A program made the translations under genes and the position numbers. Positions 18,645-27,350 of a stretch of 64,000 nt of DNA are shown piece after piece. Position 1 is the stretch's first letter; every line of letters starts with the position of its first letter. The DNA comes from Streptomyces sp. FIT100 (lineage in GTDB: Bacteria > Actinomycetota > Actinomycetes > Streptomycetales > Streptomycetaceae): positions 1,848,001 through 1,912,000 of the forward strand of contig NZ_CP075715.1 of NCBI RefSeq assembly GCF_024584805.1, written 5' to 3'. The notes under the pieces were generated by a model that saw only the letters and a list, made by a program, of their open reading frames with translations, had not been told where the DNA came from and ran no database searches.

Positions 18645-20297
18645 GTGACCAGTAGACTCTCGACAACTCCGAGCCGCCGCACGGTCGTCAAGGCCGCTGC
18701 CGCCACCGCTGTCGCCGCCCCCGTGCTGGGCGGCGCCGTCGTCTCCACCGCCTCCGCCGCCGAGCAGGCCGCCCCCGTGTTCCTCCACGGTGTCGCCTCG
18801 GGCGACCCCCTCCCCGACGGTGTGCTGCTGTGGACCCGGGTCACGCCGGTCCCGGACGCCGTGCCCGGCTCCGGCAAGGGCCCCGACACCGAGGTCAGCT
18901 GGGAGGTCGCGGAGGACAAGGGCTTCACCTCCGTCGTCGCGAGCGGCCGGACCACCGCCACCGCCGCCTCCGACCACACGGTCAAGGCCGACGTCAGGGG
19001 CCTGCGCCCGGCCACCGCCTACCACTTCCGCTTCACCGCCGGCACCGCGGTCTCGCCCGCCGGCCGCACCCGCACCGCCCCGGCCGCCGACGCCGCCGCC
19101 CCCGGTGTCCGCTTCGGTGTCGTCTCCTGCGCCAACTGGGAGGCCGGCTACTTCTCCGCCTACCGCCACCTCGCGGCCCGCACCGACCTGGACGCGGTCC
19201 TCCATCTCGGCGACTACATCTACGAGTACGGCTCCGGCGGCTACCCTGCCGAGGAGAACGTCATCCGGCAGCACGAGCCCCGGCACGAGATCACCACCCT
19301 GGCCGACTACCGGCTCCGGCACGCGACGTACAAGACCGACGCCGACCTCCAGGCGCTGCACGCCGCGCACCCCGTCGTCGCCATCTGGGACGACCACGAG
19401 ATAGCCAACGACGCCTGGTCGGGCGGGGCCGAGAACCACACCCCGGGCGCCGAGGGCGACTACGCGGCCCGTGCCGCGGTCGCCAAGCAGGCGTACTTCG
19501 AGTGGATGCCCGTGCGCGCCTCGACCGAGGGCACGGTCTACCGCAGGCTGCGCTTCGGCAAGCTGGCCGATCTGCATCTGCTGGATCTGCGCTCGTTCCG
19601 CTCGCAGCAGGCGTCGGTGGGCAGCGGCACGGTCGACGACCCGGAGCGCACGATCACCGGCCGGGCCCAGCTCGACTGGCTCAAGTCGGGCCTCGCCTCG
19701 TCCGACGCGGCGTGGAAGCTGGTCGGCACCTCGGTGATGATCTCGCCGGTCGCCTTCGGTTCCGTTCCCGCCCATCTGCTGGAGCCCATCGCCGAACTGC
19801 TCGGGCTGCCCGCCGAAGGCATCGCGGTCAACGTGGACCAGTGGGACGGCTACACGGACGACCGCAGGGAACTGCTCAAGCACCTGACGGACCGCGGGAT
19901 CAGGAACACTGTCTTCCTCACCGGCGACATCCACATGGCGTGGGCCAACGACGTACCGGTGACGGCGGCGACGTACCCGCTGTCGCGGTCGGCCGCGACC
20001 GAGTTCGTGGTGACCTCGGTGACCTCCGACAACCTGGACGACATCCTGCACGTCGCCCCGGGCACGGTGTCGCTGGTCGCGTCCACCGCCGTCAAGGCCG
20101 CCAACCGCCATGTGAAGTGGCTCGACATGGACAGCCATGGGTACGGCGTCCTCGATGTCACCGCCGAGCGCTCGCAGATGGACTACTACAAGGTCTCCGA
20201 CCGGACGAAGGCGGACGCGACGGCCGCCTGGATCCGCTCGTACCGGACGCTCGACGGAACCCAGAAGGTCGAGCGGGTGGACCAGCCGGTGCGCTGA
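18645..20297 (+). CDS. phoD: PhoD-type alkaline phosphatase, Tat-exported
   Basis: A 550-residue secreted phosphodiesterase/alkaline phosphatase (calcium and iron dependent in characterised relatives). It starts with a twin-arginine signal (SRRTVVK, residues 10-16; hydrophobic stretch; cleavage near ASAAEQAA about residue 40). Next is the PhoD N-domain ([20 protein letters not shown]), then catalytic motifs [22 protein letters not shown] and TGDIHMAW, which supply metal ligands. GTG start at 18645. Probably scavenges phosphate outside the cell; PhoP control is known for the S. coelicolor gene, but I could not make out a clear PHO box in the short upstream space. Confidence 0.95.
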   Translation: MTSRLSTTPSRRTVVKAAAATAVAAPVLGGAVVSTASAAEQAAPVFLHGVASGDPLPDGVLLWTRVTPVPDAVPGSGKGPDTEVSWEVAEDKGFTSVVASGRTTATAASDHTVKADVRGLRPATAYHFRFTAGTAVSPAGRTRTAPAADAAAPGVRFGVVSCANWEAGYFSAYRHLAARTDLDAVLHLGDYIYEYGSGGYPAEENVIRQHEPRHEITTLADYRLRHATYKTDADLQALHAAHPVVAIWDDHEIANDAWSGGAENHTPGAEGDYAARAAVAKQAYFEWMPVRASTEGTVYRRLRFGKLADLHLLDLRSFRSQQASVGSGTVDDPERTITGRAQLDWLKSGLASSDAAWKLVGTSVMISPVAFGSVPAHLLEPIAELLGLPAEGIAVNVDQWDGYTDDRRELLKHLTDRGIRNTVFLTGDIHMAWANDVPVTAATYPLSRSAATEFVVTSVTSDNLDDILHVAPGTVSLVASTAVKAANRHVKWLDMDSHGYGVLDVTAERSQMDYYKVSDRTKADATAAWIRSYRTLDGTQKVERVDQPVR

Positions 20298-20331
20298 GCA
20301 CCACCCGATCCACTTCCTCTAACCTGGCGCC

Positions 20332-21918
20332 ATGCATGCGCCGGGGGAATTGATCGACGGACGGTTCGAGCTGCTCGAGCGGCTCGGCAGTGGGGGCATG
20401 GGCACGGTGTGGCGGGCCCGCGACACCGTGCTCCATCGTGAAGTCGCCCTGAAGGCCGTCAGATCCGACGCGGCCGCCTCCGACGCCGTGCGCGAGCGCG
20501 TGCTGCGCGAGGCCCGGGCGCTCGCCCGGCTCAGCCACCCGCATGTGGTGACGGTCCATCACATCGTCGACGCACAGCCGCATCCGTGGATCGTGATGGA
20601 GCTGGTGCCCGGCTCCTCACTCCAGGACCGCCTCACCGCCCAGGGCCCGCTGCCCGCGGCGGAGGCGGTGCGCATCGGCCGCCAGGTCCTCTCCGCGCTG
20701 GGCGCCGCCCACGCCGTCGGCATCCAGCACCGGGACGTCAAACCCGCCAATGTCCTGCTGCGGCCCGACGGCAGCGCCGTGCTCACCGACTTCGGTATCG
20801 CGGCGCTCCAGGGGTCCGCCTCGCTGACGGTCCCCGGCGAGCTGATCGGCTCGCCCGAGTACATCGCCCCGGAGCGCCTCCGCGGCCACGGCGACTCCGA
20901 GGCGGTCCCGTTCGGCGCCTCCGACCTGTGGTCGCTCGGTCTCCTCATGTACGTGTCCACGGAGGGCGTCAGCCCGCTGCGCCGGGAGACGACGTTCGCC
21001 ACGCTGGCGGCCGTGCTCGACGACCCGGTGCCGCCGCCGGTACGGTCCGGTCCGCTCGCTCCGGTGCTGGAGGCCCTGCTCGTACGGGATCCGGCGGCGC
21101 GGCCCGACGCGGCGCGGCTGGAGACGATGCTGGCGCAGGCGGAGTCGGGGAAGGCCCCGTACTGGGCGCAGCCGACGACGACCACGCCGGCGCAGCCGGA
21201 GCCGGTACCGCCGGTGCCGGTGCCGCCGGTGCCGGTGCCGCCGGTGCCGGTGCCGACCCAGCTGGACAGCCCGCGGCCGACGGCCCCGCAACCGGCCGGT
21301 GCGCCGGAGCGGCAGCGCAACCGTACGGCCGTCGTGGTGGCGGTCGCCGCCGTGGCCGTGGCGGTCACGGCCACCGTGGCGCTCGCCCTCTCGCTGGGCG
21401 ATCACGGCAGGAGCACCGCGGGCGGCTCCGGCGGAGGCGCCGGGGGCGGAGCCGGCAGTACGTCCCCGGCGACGTCCACGCCGACCGCCACCCCCACCCC
21501 CACACCGACGCCGACACCGACGCCGACACCGGCGCCCACGGTGACCGTCACCGCGTCGGTCACGGCGAGCGTCGCCCTACCGCCGTCCTCCGGCCGGTGG
21601 ATCGCCCAGCTCTTCTCCGAGCCGGTCGGCTCCGGCGCCGCCACCCGCGACCAGCGGCTGGCCAAGGTCCGCGAGACCGTGCCCGAGGCCGAGTACCTCC
21701 GCAGCGACGAGCACGCCTCGCTGCGCCCGGGCTACTGGGTGATCTACGCACCGGGCCCGTTCGACGACGGCCGCGCGGCGCTCGCCTTCTGCGCCGACCG
21801 CGGCATGACCACGGCGAACGACTGCTTCGGGCGCTATGTGAGCGCGGATCCGGACGACTTCGCGCTCCAGTGCCGCCCGCCGGCGAGCAGCCCGTCGGGC
21901 CGCTACACGCGCTCCTAG
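20332..21918 (+). CDS. Receptor-type Ser/Thr protein kinase (PASTA-less)
   Basis: A 528-residue membrane kinase. Residues about 8-270 are a complete Hanks-type kinase: LGSGGMGTVWRA (P-loop), EVALKAV (lysine), HRDVKPANVLL (catalytic loop), DFGIA, and SPEYIAPE. A Pro/Val repeat (VPVPPVPVPP, about 285-306) leads to one membrane segment (TAVVVAVAAVAVAVTATVAL, about 332-351). Outside is a Thr/Pro stalk (TPTPTPTPTP) and a ~100-residue domain (RWIAQLFSEP to the end) that resembles a SPOR-like ligand-binding fold rather than PASTA repeats. The TAG stop coincides with the border of repeat element B. Ligand and targets unknown. Confidence 0.93.
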   Translation: MHAPGELIDGRFELLERLGSGGMGTVWRARDTVLHREVALKAVRSDAAASDAVRERVLREARALARLSHPHVVTVHHIVDAQPHPWIVMELVPGSSLQDRLTAQGPLPAAEAVRIGRQVLSALGAAHAVGIQHRDVKPANVLLRPDGSAVLTDFGIAALQGSASLTVPGELIGSPEYIAPERLRGHGDSEAVPFGASDLWSLGLLMYVSTEGVSPLRRETTFATLAAVLDDPVPPPVRSGPLAPVLEALLVRDPAARPDAARLETMLAQAESGKAPYWAQPTTTTPAQPEPVPPVPVPPVPVPPVPVPTQLDSPRPTAPQPAGAPERQRNRTAVVVAVAAVAVAVTATVALALSLGDHGRSTAGGSGGGAGGGAGSTSPATSTPTATPTPTPTPTPTPTPAPTVTVTASVTASVALPPSSGRWIAQLFSEPVGSGAATRDQRLAKVRETVPEAEYLRSDEHASLRPGYWVIYAPGPFDDGRAALAFCADRGMTTANDCFGRYVSADPDDFALQCRPPASSPSGRYTRS

Positions 21919-22187
21919 GTCGTGTCTCCAAAGCCCCGTCTGCCCGGTGACGCCTGGCACGCTCCCCAGAGCTCGCGCCTGGGAGGTGCCCCACCCCCGT
22001 AGCCCTTCGGGCACGGGAGGTGCCCCCACGCCGCGTTGTCGTCGGTCGCCTATGTCCCCCGTGGCCCTTCGGGCACGGGAGGTGCCCTGACCGCATGACT
22101 CCCTCCTCCGCCTTGCGATCGCACGCACCAGACACCGCCGAGCCCGCCCTCCGGGCGCACGACGCCACGGTGAAGACACTCCCTAGG
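21914..22187 (+). repeat. Related repeat element, copy B, with two hairpin cores
   Basis: About 274 bp with imperfect terminal inverted repeats beginning CCTAGG (21914-21933 and 22168-22187, 15 of 20 matching; GTGTCT shared). The interior shares GTTGTCGTCGGTCGCC and the hairpin core CCCGTRGCCCTTCGGGCACG with copies A and C, here present twice (near 21993-22027 and 22049-22089). The kinase stop codon TAG is part of the left CCTAGG. It lies between the convergent kinase and dienelactone-hydrolase genes and contains no gene. Confidence 0.7.
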
Positions 22188-22205
22188 GCCTGGGCTCCGG
22201 TCCGT

Positions 22206-22775
22206 TCACAGGGTTTCGAGGAACGCGAGCCCGACCCGCCATGTCTCGTCGGCGGCCTTCTCGTCGTAGTCGGGCAGCTCCGGGTCCGTGTAGAGATGCC
22301 CGGCTCCCGGGTAACGGTAGACCTCGACATCGGCCCCGGCCCGGCCCATCCGCAGATACCAGGCGGTCAGCCAGTCGTGCGGCTCGAACGGATCGGGGTC
22401 GGCGACGTGCAGTTGCACCGGCAGCCCGTCGACCGACGCGTTGTCCGCGATGTCGGACGTGCCGTGCAGCAGCAGAAGGCCACGGGCCTTCTCGTCGCCC
22501 AGCGCCAGGTTCTGCGCGACGGCCGCGCCCAACGAGAAGCCCGCGTAGACGAGTCCGCGCTCGGAGAGCGGTGCCGCGGCCGTGATGGCACGCTTCAGCA
22601 GCTCCTCCATCCCGAGGTCGCTCTTGAAGGCCATGGCCTCCTCGACGGACTCGAAGGTCCTGCCCTCGAAGAGGTCGGGCGTCCACACCTCGTGCCCGGC
22701 GGCCCTGAGCCGGTCCGCCGCCGCCCCCACGGCGGTGCGGAGACCGTACGTCGAATGGAAAAGCATGATGTCCAT
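22206..22775 (-). CDS. Dienelactone hydrolase family protein (serine nucleophile)
   Basis: A 189-residue cytosolic alpha/beta hydrolase. The nucleophile elbow is GFSLG (S81), with acid D126 or D128 in LHVADPDPFEP and base H160 in GAGHLYTD, a complete Ser-Asp-His triad. Classic dienelactone hydrolase uses cysteine here (GYCxG), so the substrate is probably a different ester or lactone. The short length is typical of this actinobacterial subgroup. ATG 22775 is 23 bases from the divergent MscS start, so the two share a promoter region. Confidence 0.88.
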   Translation of the reverse strand: MDIMLFHSTYGLRTAVGAAADRLRAAGHEVWTPDLFEGRTFESVEEAMAFKSDLGMEELLKRAITAAAPLSERGLVYAGFSLGAAVAQNLALGDEKARGLLLLHGTSDIADNASVDGLPVQLHVADPDPFEPHDWLTAWYLRMGRAGADVEVYRYPGAGHLYTDPELPDYDEKAADETWRVGLAFLETL

Positions 22776-22798
22776 GCGGTCAGGTTACGTTCGAGGAC

Positions 22799-23887
22799 AT
22801 GGAGAACGTGCTGCGTCCGTTGATCGTCGTCGGCGGGTCGGTCGTGCTCACCCTGCTCGTGGGGTGGCTCGCCGACGTGCTGCTGCGCCGGGCCGACTCC
22901 CGGCACACCGAGACCCCGCTGTGGGGGCTGCTGCGCCGCTGCCGCGTCCCGCTCCAGTTCACGCTCTGCGCGGCGCTGCTGAGAGGGACCTTCGCGCAGG
23001 CGAGGATCGAGACCCTGGAGGACCACGAGGCGGGCATCGGCCAGGTGCTGACGCTCGTGCTCATCGCGTCGTCGGCGTGGCTCGTCGTCAGGATCGCGAC
23101 GGCCGTCGTCGAGTCCTCGTACAGCCGCTACGCCGCGGCCACCCGCGATCCCGCACGGGTGCGCCGGGTGCGTACCCAGGTGACGCTGATCCAGCGGGTC
23201 GTCACCGCCGTGGTGGCGGTCGTCGCCGTCGCGGCCATGCTGCTGACCTTCCCCGCGATGCGCACGGTCGGCGCCTCGGTGCTGGCGTCCGCCGGGGTCC
23301 TCGGCATCGTCGCCGGTATCGCCGCCCAGTCGACGCTGGGCAATCTCTTCGCGGGGCTCCAGATCGCGTTCGGCGACATGGTGCGCATCGGCGACACGGT
23401 CGTCGTGGACGGCGAGTGGGGAACGGTCGAGGAGATCACGCTCACCTTCCTGACCGTACGGACCTGGGACGAGCGCCGGATCACGATGCCCGTCTCGTAC
23501 TTCACGGCCAAGCCGTTCGAGAACTGGTCGCGCGGCGGGGTGCAGATGACCGGCACGGTCTTCTTCCACCTGGACCACTCGGCGCCCATGCCCGAGCTGC
23601 GCAAACGGCTCCACGACATCCTGCGCGGATGCCCGGAGTGGGACGGCCGCGACTGGTCGCTCGCCGTCACGGACACCACCGCGACAACGGTCGTCGTACG
23701 GGCCGTCGTCACGGCGAAGGACGCGGACGACGTGTGGACGGTGCGGTGCGTGGTCCGCGAGCAGTTGATCGCCTGGCTGCGCGACCACCACCCGTACGCG
23801 CTCCCGCACATCGCGACGGCACAGGCACCGTCGGTGGACGGGGAGGCCCTGGGGACGCCCCGCTCGCCGCGCGACGGCAGCAGCTGA
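22799..23887 (+). CDS. Small-conductance mechanosensitive channel (MscS family)
   Basis: A 362-residue membrane channel that releases solutes on osmotic downshock in known relatives. Four membrane segments: PLIVVGGSVVLTLLVGWL, a second near 60-80, VLTLVLIASSAWLVVRIA, and the pore pair VVTAVVAVVAVAAMLLTF with SVLASAGVLGIVAGIAAQSTLGNLFAG (about 157-182). The latter contains the glycine/alanine pore helix and the AAQSTLGN signature. The beta domain follows with GDMVRIGDTVVVDGEWGTVEEITL. ATG 22799; no clear ribosome site, so it may be a short-leader message. Confidence 0.92.
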   Translation: MENVLRPLIVVGGSVVLTLLVGWLADVLLRRADSRHTETPLWGLLRRCRVPLQFTLCAALLRGTFAQARIETLEDHEAGIGQVLTLVLIASSAWLVVRIATAVVESSYSRYAAATRDPARVRRVRTQVTLIQRVVTAVVAVVAVAAMLLTFPAMRTVGASVLASAGVLGIVAGIAAQSTLGNLFAGLQIAFGDMVRIGDTVVVDGEWGTVEEITLTFLTVRTWDERRITMPVSYFTAKPFENWSRGGVQMTGTVFFHLDHSAPMPELRKRLHDILRGCPEWDGRDWSLAVTDTTATTVVVRAVVTAKDADDVWTVRCVVREQLIAWLRDHHPYALPHIATAQAPSVDGEALGTPRSPRDGSS

Positions 23888-23931
23888 TGTCGCTGTCGGC
23901 CCGAGTCGGGCGACGGGGCCCAGGCCCTGTC

Positions 23932-24098
23932 GTTCGCGTTCTGATGGCACAGCGGTGCGTACAGCTGCAAGGCGGACGAAGAAGTCGACGCGATGGGGGC
24001 ACCTCCCGTACCCGAAGGGCCACGGGGGCGACCGACGACAACGCGGCAGATGTGCGTGCCAGGACAGTGAGCCCGGCAGCAGCCGAACGACAGGGCCT
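23932..24098 (-). repeat. Terminal-inverted-repeat element, copy C (MITE-like)
   Basis: A 167-bp element with perfect 15-bp terminal repeats (AGGCCCTGTCGTTCG at 23932-23946, inverse at 24084-24098). Read on the minus strand it aligns with copy A: GTTGTCGTCGGTCGCC, the hairpin core, and a block reading GCAGCTG-ACGCACCG-TGT near the far end. It lies between convergent mscS and the SDR gene. The SDR stop TAG (24097-24099) overlaps its end exactly as the ybaK stop overlaps copy A. Confidence 0.8.
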
Positions 24099-24843
24099 AG
24101 TGGCCGCGCTCCGCGCCGCCGTTGACCTGGATGACCTGGGCCGTGATGTGTCCGGCCGCGGGCGAGGCGAGCCAGTGCAGGGTCTGGGCGACGTCGCCGG
24201 GATGTCCCACCCGTCCGGTCGCGGTCTGTGCGATGAGCTCCTTGCGCCGCTCCTCGGGGAAGTCGCCGGTGAAGAAGTCGGTCTCCTCGACGAGTCCGGG
24301 CGCGACGAGGTTCACGGTGATCCCGCGCGGCCCGAGTTCCCGCGCGAGCCGGAAGGCGTACGGGTGGAGCGCCGCCTTGCAGCCGGCGTACGCGCCGGAC
24401 CCGGAGCCGCGGTACGCGGCGATCGAGCTGAGGAACAGCACCCGCCCGCCGGGCGTGGCGAGATGGTCCTGGAGCGCCTCGGTGAGCAGTACGGCGGTGA
24501 GGATGTTGAGCCGGACGTTGACACCCCAGTCGTGCGCCACGGCATCGAGCGGATCGGCGAAGTCCGCCCGCTCCTCCTTCCGCCCGTTGCCGCCCGCGCT
24601 GTGCACCAGCACATCGACGGTGCCGAACTCCTTCGCCGCGAACTCCGCGGCCCGGCGGGCGCCTTGGGGCTCGCTGAGGTCGACCGCGAGGTAGCGGGCG
24701 GCGGGGATCCGCGCGGCGGCCCGCGCGAGCACCGGCTCGCGCCGCCCGAGCAGCACCACCTGCTCCCCGTCCGCGGCGAACGCCTCCGCCGCCGCGAACC
24801 CGATCCCGGTCCCCCCGCCACTGATCACCACGGTGCGCGCCAT
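24097..24843 (-). CDS. Short-chain dehydrogenase/reductase
   Basis: A 248-residue cytosolic NAD(P)-dependent oxidoreductase with the classical SDR layout: GGGTGIG coenzyme loop (residues 9-15), HSAGGNG in the NNAG position (about 82-88), catalytic Ser in LFLSSIAAY and YAGCK (about residue 154) for the Tyr-Lys pair, then the NLVAPGLVEE loop. Arg following the second strand (LLGRREPV) suggests NADPH. Substrate unknown. ATG 24843. The C-terminus VIQVNGGAERGH ends directly at repeat element C. Confidence 0.92.
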   Translation of the reverse strand: MARTVVISGGGTGIGFAAAEAFAADGEQVVLLGRREPVLARAAARIPAARYLAVDLSEPQGARRAAEFAAKEFGTVDVLVHSAGGNGRKEERADFADPLDAVAHDWGVNVRLNILTAVLLTEALQDHLATPGGRVLFLSSIAAYRGSGSGAYAGCKAALHPYAFRLARELGPRGITVNLVAPGLVEETDFFTGDFPEERRKELIAQTATGRVGHPGDVAQTLHWLASPAAGHITAQVIQVNGGAERGH

Positions 24844-24879
24844 GTCCCGATCCTACGGCGGGCGGTACGGCCGGGGCGG

Positions 24880-26466
24880 TCAGCGCAGGCTGCGTACGTC
24901 CAGGTGGCGCAGGATCCGGTCCACCACCTCGGGATCGGCGCCCGGTTCGCTGCGGGCGGCGAGCACCTCGTGGCGGGCGGCGGAGAGCATCTCCCGCTGG
25001 ACGCGCTGGAGGATGCCGAGCCGCTCCGCGCGCCGGGCGAACCACTCGCGGCGCTCCTCCTCGACGATGTCCGGGCTGATCCGGGCCCCGACGTCGTACG
25101 CGGCCCGGTGGAGCCGGTCGGAGATGTCCTCCGGCAACTCCTCGACCTCCTCGATCTCCTTCAGCCTGCGCTTGGCCGCGCGGGCGGCGCGCAGCGCGAG
25201 GTCGCGTTCCAGGGCCTCTTCGGCGTCCGCGTCGGCGCGCACGCCCAGTCTCCTGACCAGCCAGGGGAGGGTGAGGCCCTGCGCGACCAGGGTGGTCATG
25301 ATCACGCCGAAGGCGATGAAGACGATCTCGTCCCGGGCCGGGAACGGAGCGCCGTCGTCGGTGCGCAGCGGAATCGCCAGAGCCAGCGCGACCGAGGCGA
25401 CGCCCCGCATCCCCGACCACCACATGACGACGGTCTCGCGCCAGCCGACCGGGATGTCCTCGTCGTAGTCGCGCCGCTTGTGCAGCCGTTTGGTGAGCCA
25501 GGTCGCGGGGAGCAGGTACAGCAGCCGTACGCCGACGACGACGGCGACGACCAGCGCGGACCAGCCGAGCAGCTGCCCGAGCCGGTGGTCGGCGGTGCCG
25601 AGGACGTGGTGGAGTTCGAGACCGATGAGCCCGAAGGCGACCCCGGTGACGAGGGTGTCGACGATCTGCCAGAACGTGGCGCCCACGAGGCGCGAGACGA
25701 CGGCGTCCGCGTCGGCGGCCTGCTCGGCGAGGTAGAGCGCCGTGACGAGCACGGCGAGCACTCCGGAGCCCAGCAGGACCTCCGCCAGGACGTAGCTGAC
25801 GTACGGCACGAGCAGGCTGAGCCCGATCTGCAGGGTCGCGTCGCCGAGCAGTCCCATGAGCCGGTTGGCGAGCCAGCCGAGCGCGAGCCCGACGGCGAGG
25901 GCCACGACTGCGGAGAGCACCAACTCCCCGGCCGCCTCCGGCCAGGAGAAGGTGCCGCTGACGGCCGCGGCGATCGCGACGTGGTACAGCACGATCGCGG
26001 TGACGTCGTTGAAGAGCCCCTCGCCCTCCAGGATCGACACCAGCCGGCGGGGCAGTCCGAGCGAGCCCGCGACGGCGGTCGCGGCGACGGGGTCGGGCGG
26101 GGCGACGAGCGCGCCGAGAGCGACGGCGGCGGCGAGCGGGAGTCCGGGGACGGCGGCGTGCGCGACGGCCGCGACCGCCGCGGTGGTGATGAGGACCAGG
26201 GCGACGGCGAGGAGCAGGATGGGCCGGATGTTGGCGGCGAACTGCCGCCAGGAGGTGCGCTGCACGGCCGCGTAGAGCAGTGGCGGGAGCAGCAGCGGAA
26301 GGATGTAGTCCGGCGGCAGGGCGACGTTCGGTACGAACGGCATCAGGGCGAGGACCGCGCCGACGAGGGTCATCAGCACGGGCGCGGGCAGCCCGAGCCG
26401 GTCGCCGAGCGGCACGATGACGATGGCCCCGAGCAACAGGACGAACAGCAGGGCCAGTTGGTCCAC
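24880..26466 (-). CDS. Na+/H+ antiporter, CPA1 family
   Basis: A 528-residue membrane exchanger for pH and sodium balance. About 12 hydrophobic segments occupy residues 1-400, with VAPPDPVAATAV (acidic pair of the ion site, about 113-124), EGEGLFNDVTAIVLY (about 140-154), and the cytosolic-facing WWSGMRGVASVALALAIPL. The last ~125 residues form a cytosolic coiled tail (LALRAARAAKRRLKEIEEVEEL) likely to regulate activity. GTG 26466. Its upstream DNA is the repeat array at 26606-27303, which lies where the promoter should be. Confidence 0.94.
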   Translation of the reverse strand: MDQLALLFVLLLGAIVIVPLGDRLGLPAPVLMTLVGAVLALMPFVPNVALPPDYILPLLLPPLLYAAVQRTSWRQFAANIRPILLLAVALVLITTAAVAAVAHAAVPGLPLAAAVALGALVAPPDPVAATAVAGSLGLPRRLVSILEGEGLFNDVTAIVLYHVAIAAAVSGTFSWPEAAGELVLSAVVALAVGLALGWLANRLMGLLGDATLQIGLSLLVPYVSYVLAEVLLGSGVLAVLVTALYLAEQAADADAVVSRLVGATFWQIVDTLVTGVAFGLIGLELHHVLGTADHRLGQLLGWSALVVAVVVGVRLLYLLPATWLTKRLHKRRDYDEDIPVGWRETVVMWWSGMRGVASVALALAIPLRTDDGAPFPARDEIVFIAFGVIMTTLVAQGLTLPWLVRRLGVRADADAEEALERDLALRAARAAKRRLKEIEEVEELPEDISDRLHRAAYDVGARISPDIVEEERREWFARRAERLGILQRVQREMLSAARHEVLAARSEPGADPEVVDRILRHLDVRSLR

Positions 26467-26605
26467 GGATGCGTCGGCCTTCCGATGGGGCGGGGGCGCG
26501 GCGAGTGCGCGGCCTCAAGCGTGCCATGCGCTTTGCCCGATTCAGCCTTATTGACGCCCTGGCCGGCCGGGCCGGCCGAGTCCCCGGCACTCCAGCCCGC
26601 CCGGC

Positions 26606-27192
26606 GTCCGAGGACCGGGGGCGGTGGTCGGGGATCGGGGGCCGGGGATCGGGGGCCGAGGACCGAGGATCGGGGGCCGAGGACCCGGGGCCGGTGGTCG
26701 AAGGCCGGGGATCGGGGGGGGGCCGCGGACCGAGGGCCGGACATCGGGAGCCGGGGGCCGAGGGACCGGGGCCGGCGGTCGGGGGCCGAGGGCCGGGGAT
26801 CGGTGGCCGAGGACCCGGGGCCAGCGGTCGAAGGCCGCGGACCGAGGATCGGGGGCCGGGGGCCGGGGGACGAGGACCCGGGGCCAGCGGTCGAGGGCCG
26901 GGGACCCGGGTCGGTGGTCGAGGGCCGAGGACCCGGGGTCGCCGTGCACGTCGTCCCGGCCAGTGGTCAAGAACCCGGGGCCGGTGGCCGAAGGCCGGGG
27001 ACCCAGGGCCGGTGGCCGAGGACCGAGGACCCGGGGTCGCCGTGCACGTCGTCCCGGCCAGTGGTCAAGAACCCGGGGCCGGTGGCCGAAGGCCGGGGAC
27101 CCAGGGCCGGTGGCCGAGGACCGAGGGCCGGGGATCGGTGGCCGAGGACCCGGGGCCAGCGGTCGAAGGCCGAGCACCCGGGGCCGGTGGTC
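26606..27192 (+). repeat. Heptanucleotide tandem array (consensus GRGGNYC)
   Basis: About 590 bp built almost wholly of 7-bp units such as GGGGATC, GGGGGCC, GAGGACC, GGTGGTC, GAAGGCC, CGGGGCC, laid end to end. Because 7 is not a multiple of 3 the array is open in several frames, which creates long false reading frames. The plus strand has runs of four or five G every 7 bases, which fit the G-quadruplex pattern. It fills the gap between the antiporter start and the GNAT gene. Confidence 0.9.
26925..27120 (+). repeat. Perfect 98-bp tandem duplication inside the heptad array
   Basis: 26925-27022 and 27023-27120 are identical. Each contains the one non-heptad block of the array (GCCGTGCACGTCGTCCC). 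The period of 98 equals 14 heptads, so the copy was made in register with the 7-bp unit. Confidence 0.95.
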
Positions 27193-27303
27193 GGGGACAG
27201 CGCCCCCGCATTCGGGGATCGGGGACAGCACCCCCGCATCCGGGGATCGGGGACAGCACCCCCGCATCCGGGGTCCGGGGACGCGCCCCCGCATCCGGGA
27301 TCC
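27193..27303 (+). repeat. 28-bp tandem repeat, four copies
   Basis: Units start at 27193, 27221, 27249 and 27277, with GGGGACAGCACCCCCGCATC as the core; the last is 27 bp and degenerate. A period of 28 equals four heptads, linking it to the array before it. There are no spacers, so it is not a CRISPR. Confidence 0.9.
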
Positions 27304-27350
27304 GGGGCGGACCCCGGTGACGGGCGTGGGGGCTGTGGGGGCGAAGTCCC

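Noticed and set aside
27193..27303. 28-bp repeats that look like a CRISPR repeat
   Set aside because: The units are directly adjacent with no spacers, and no cas genes are present.
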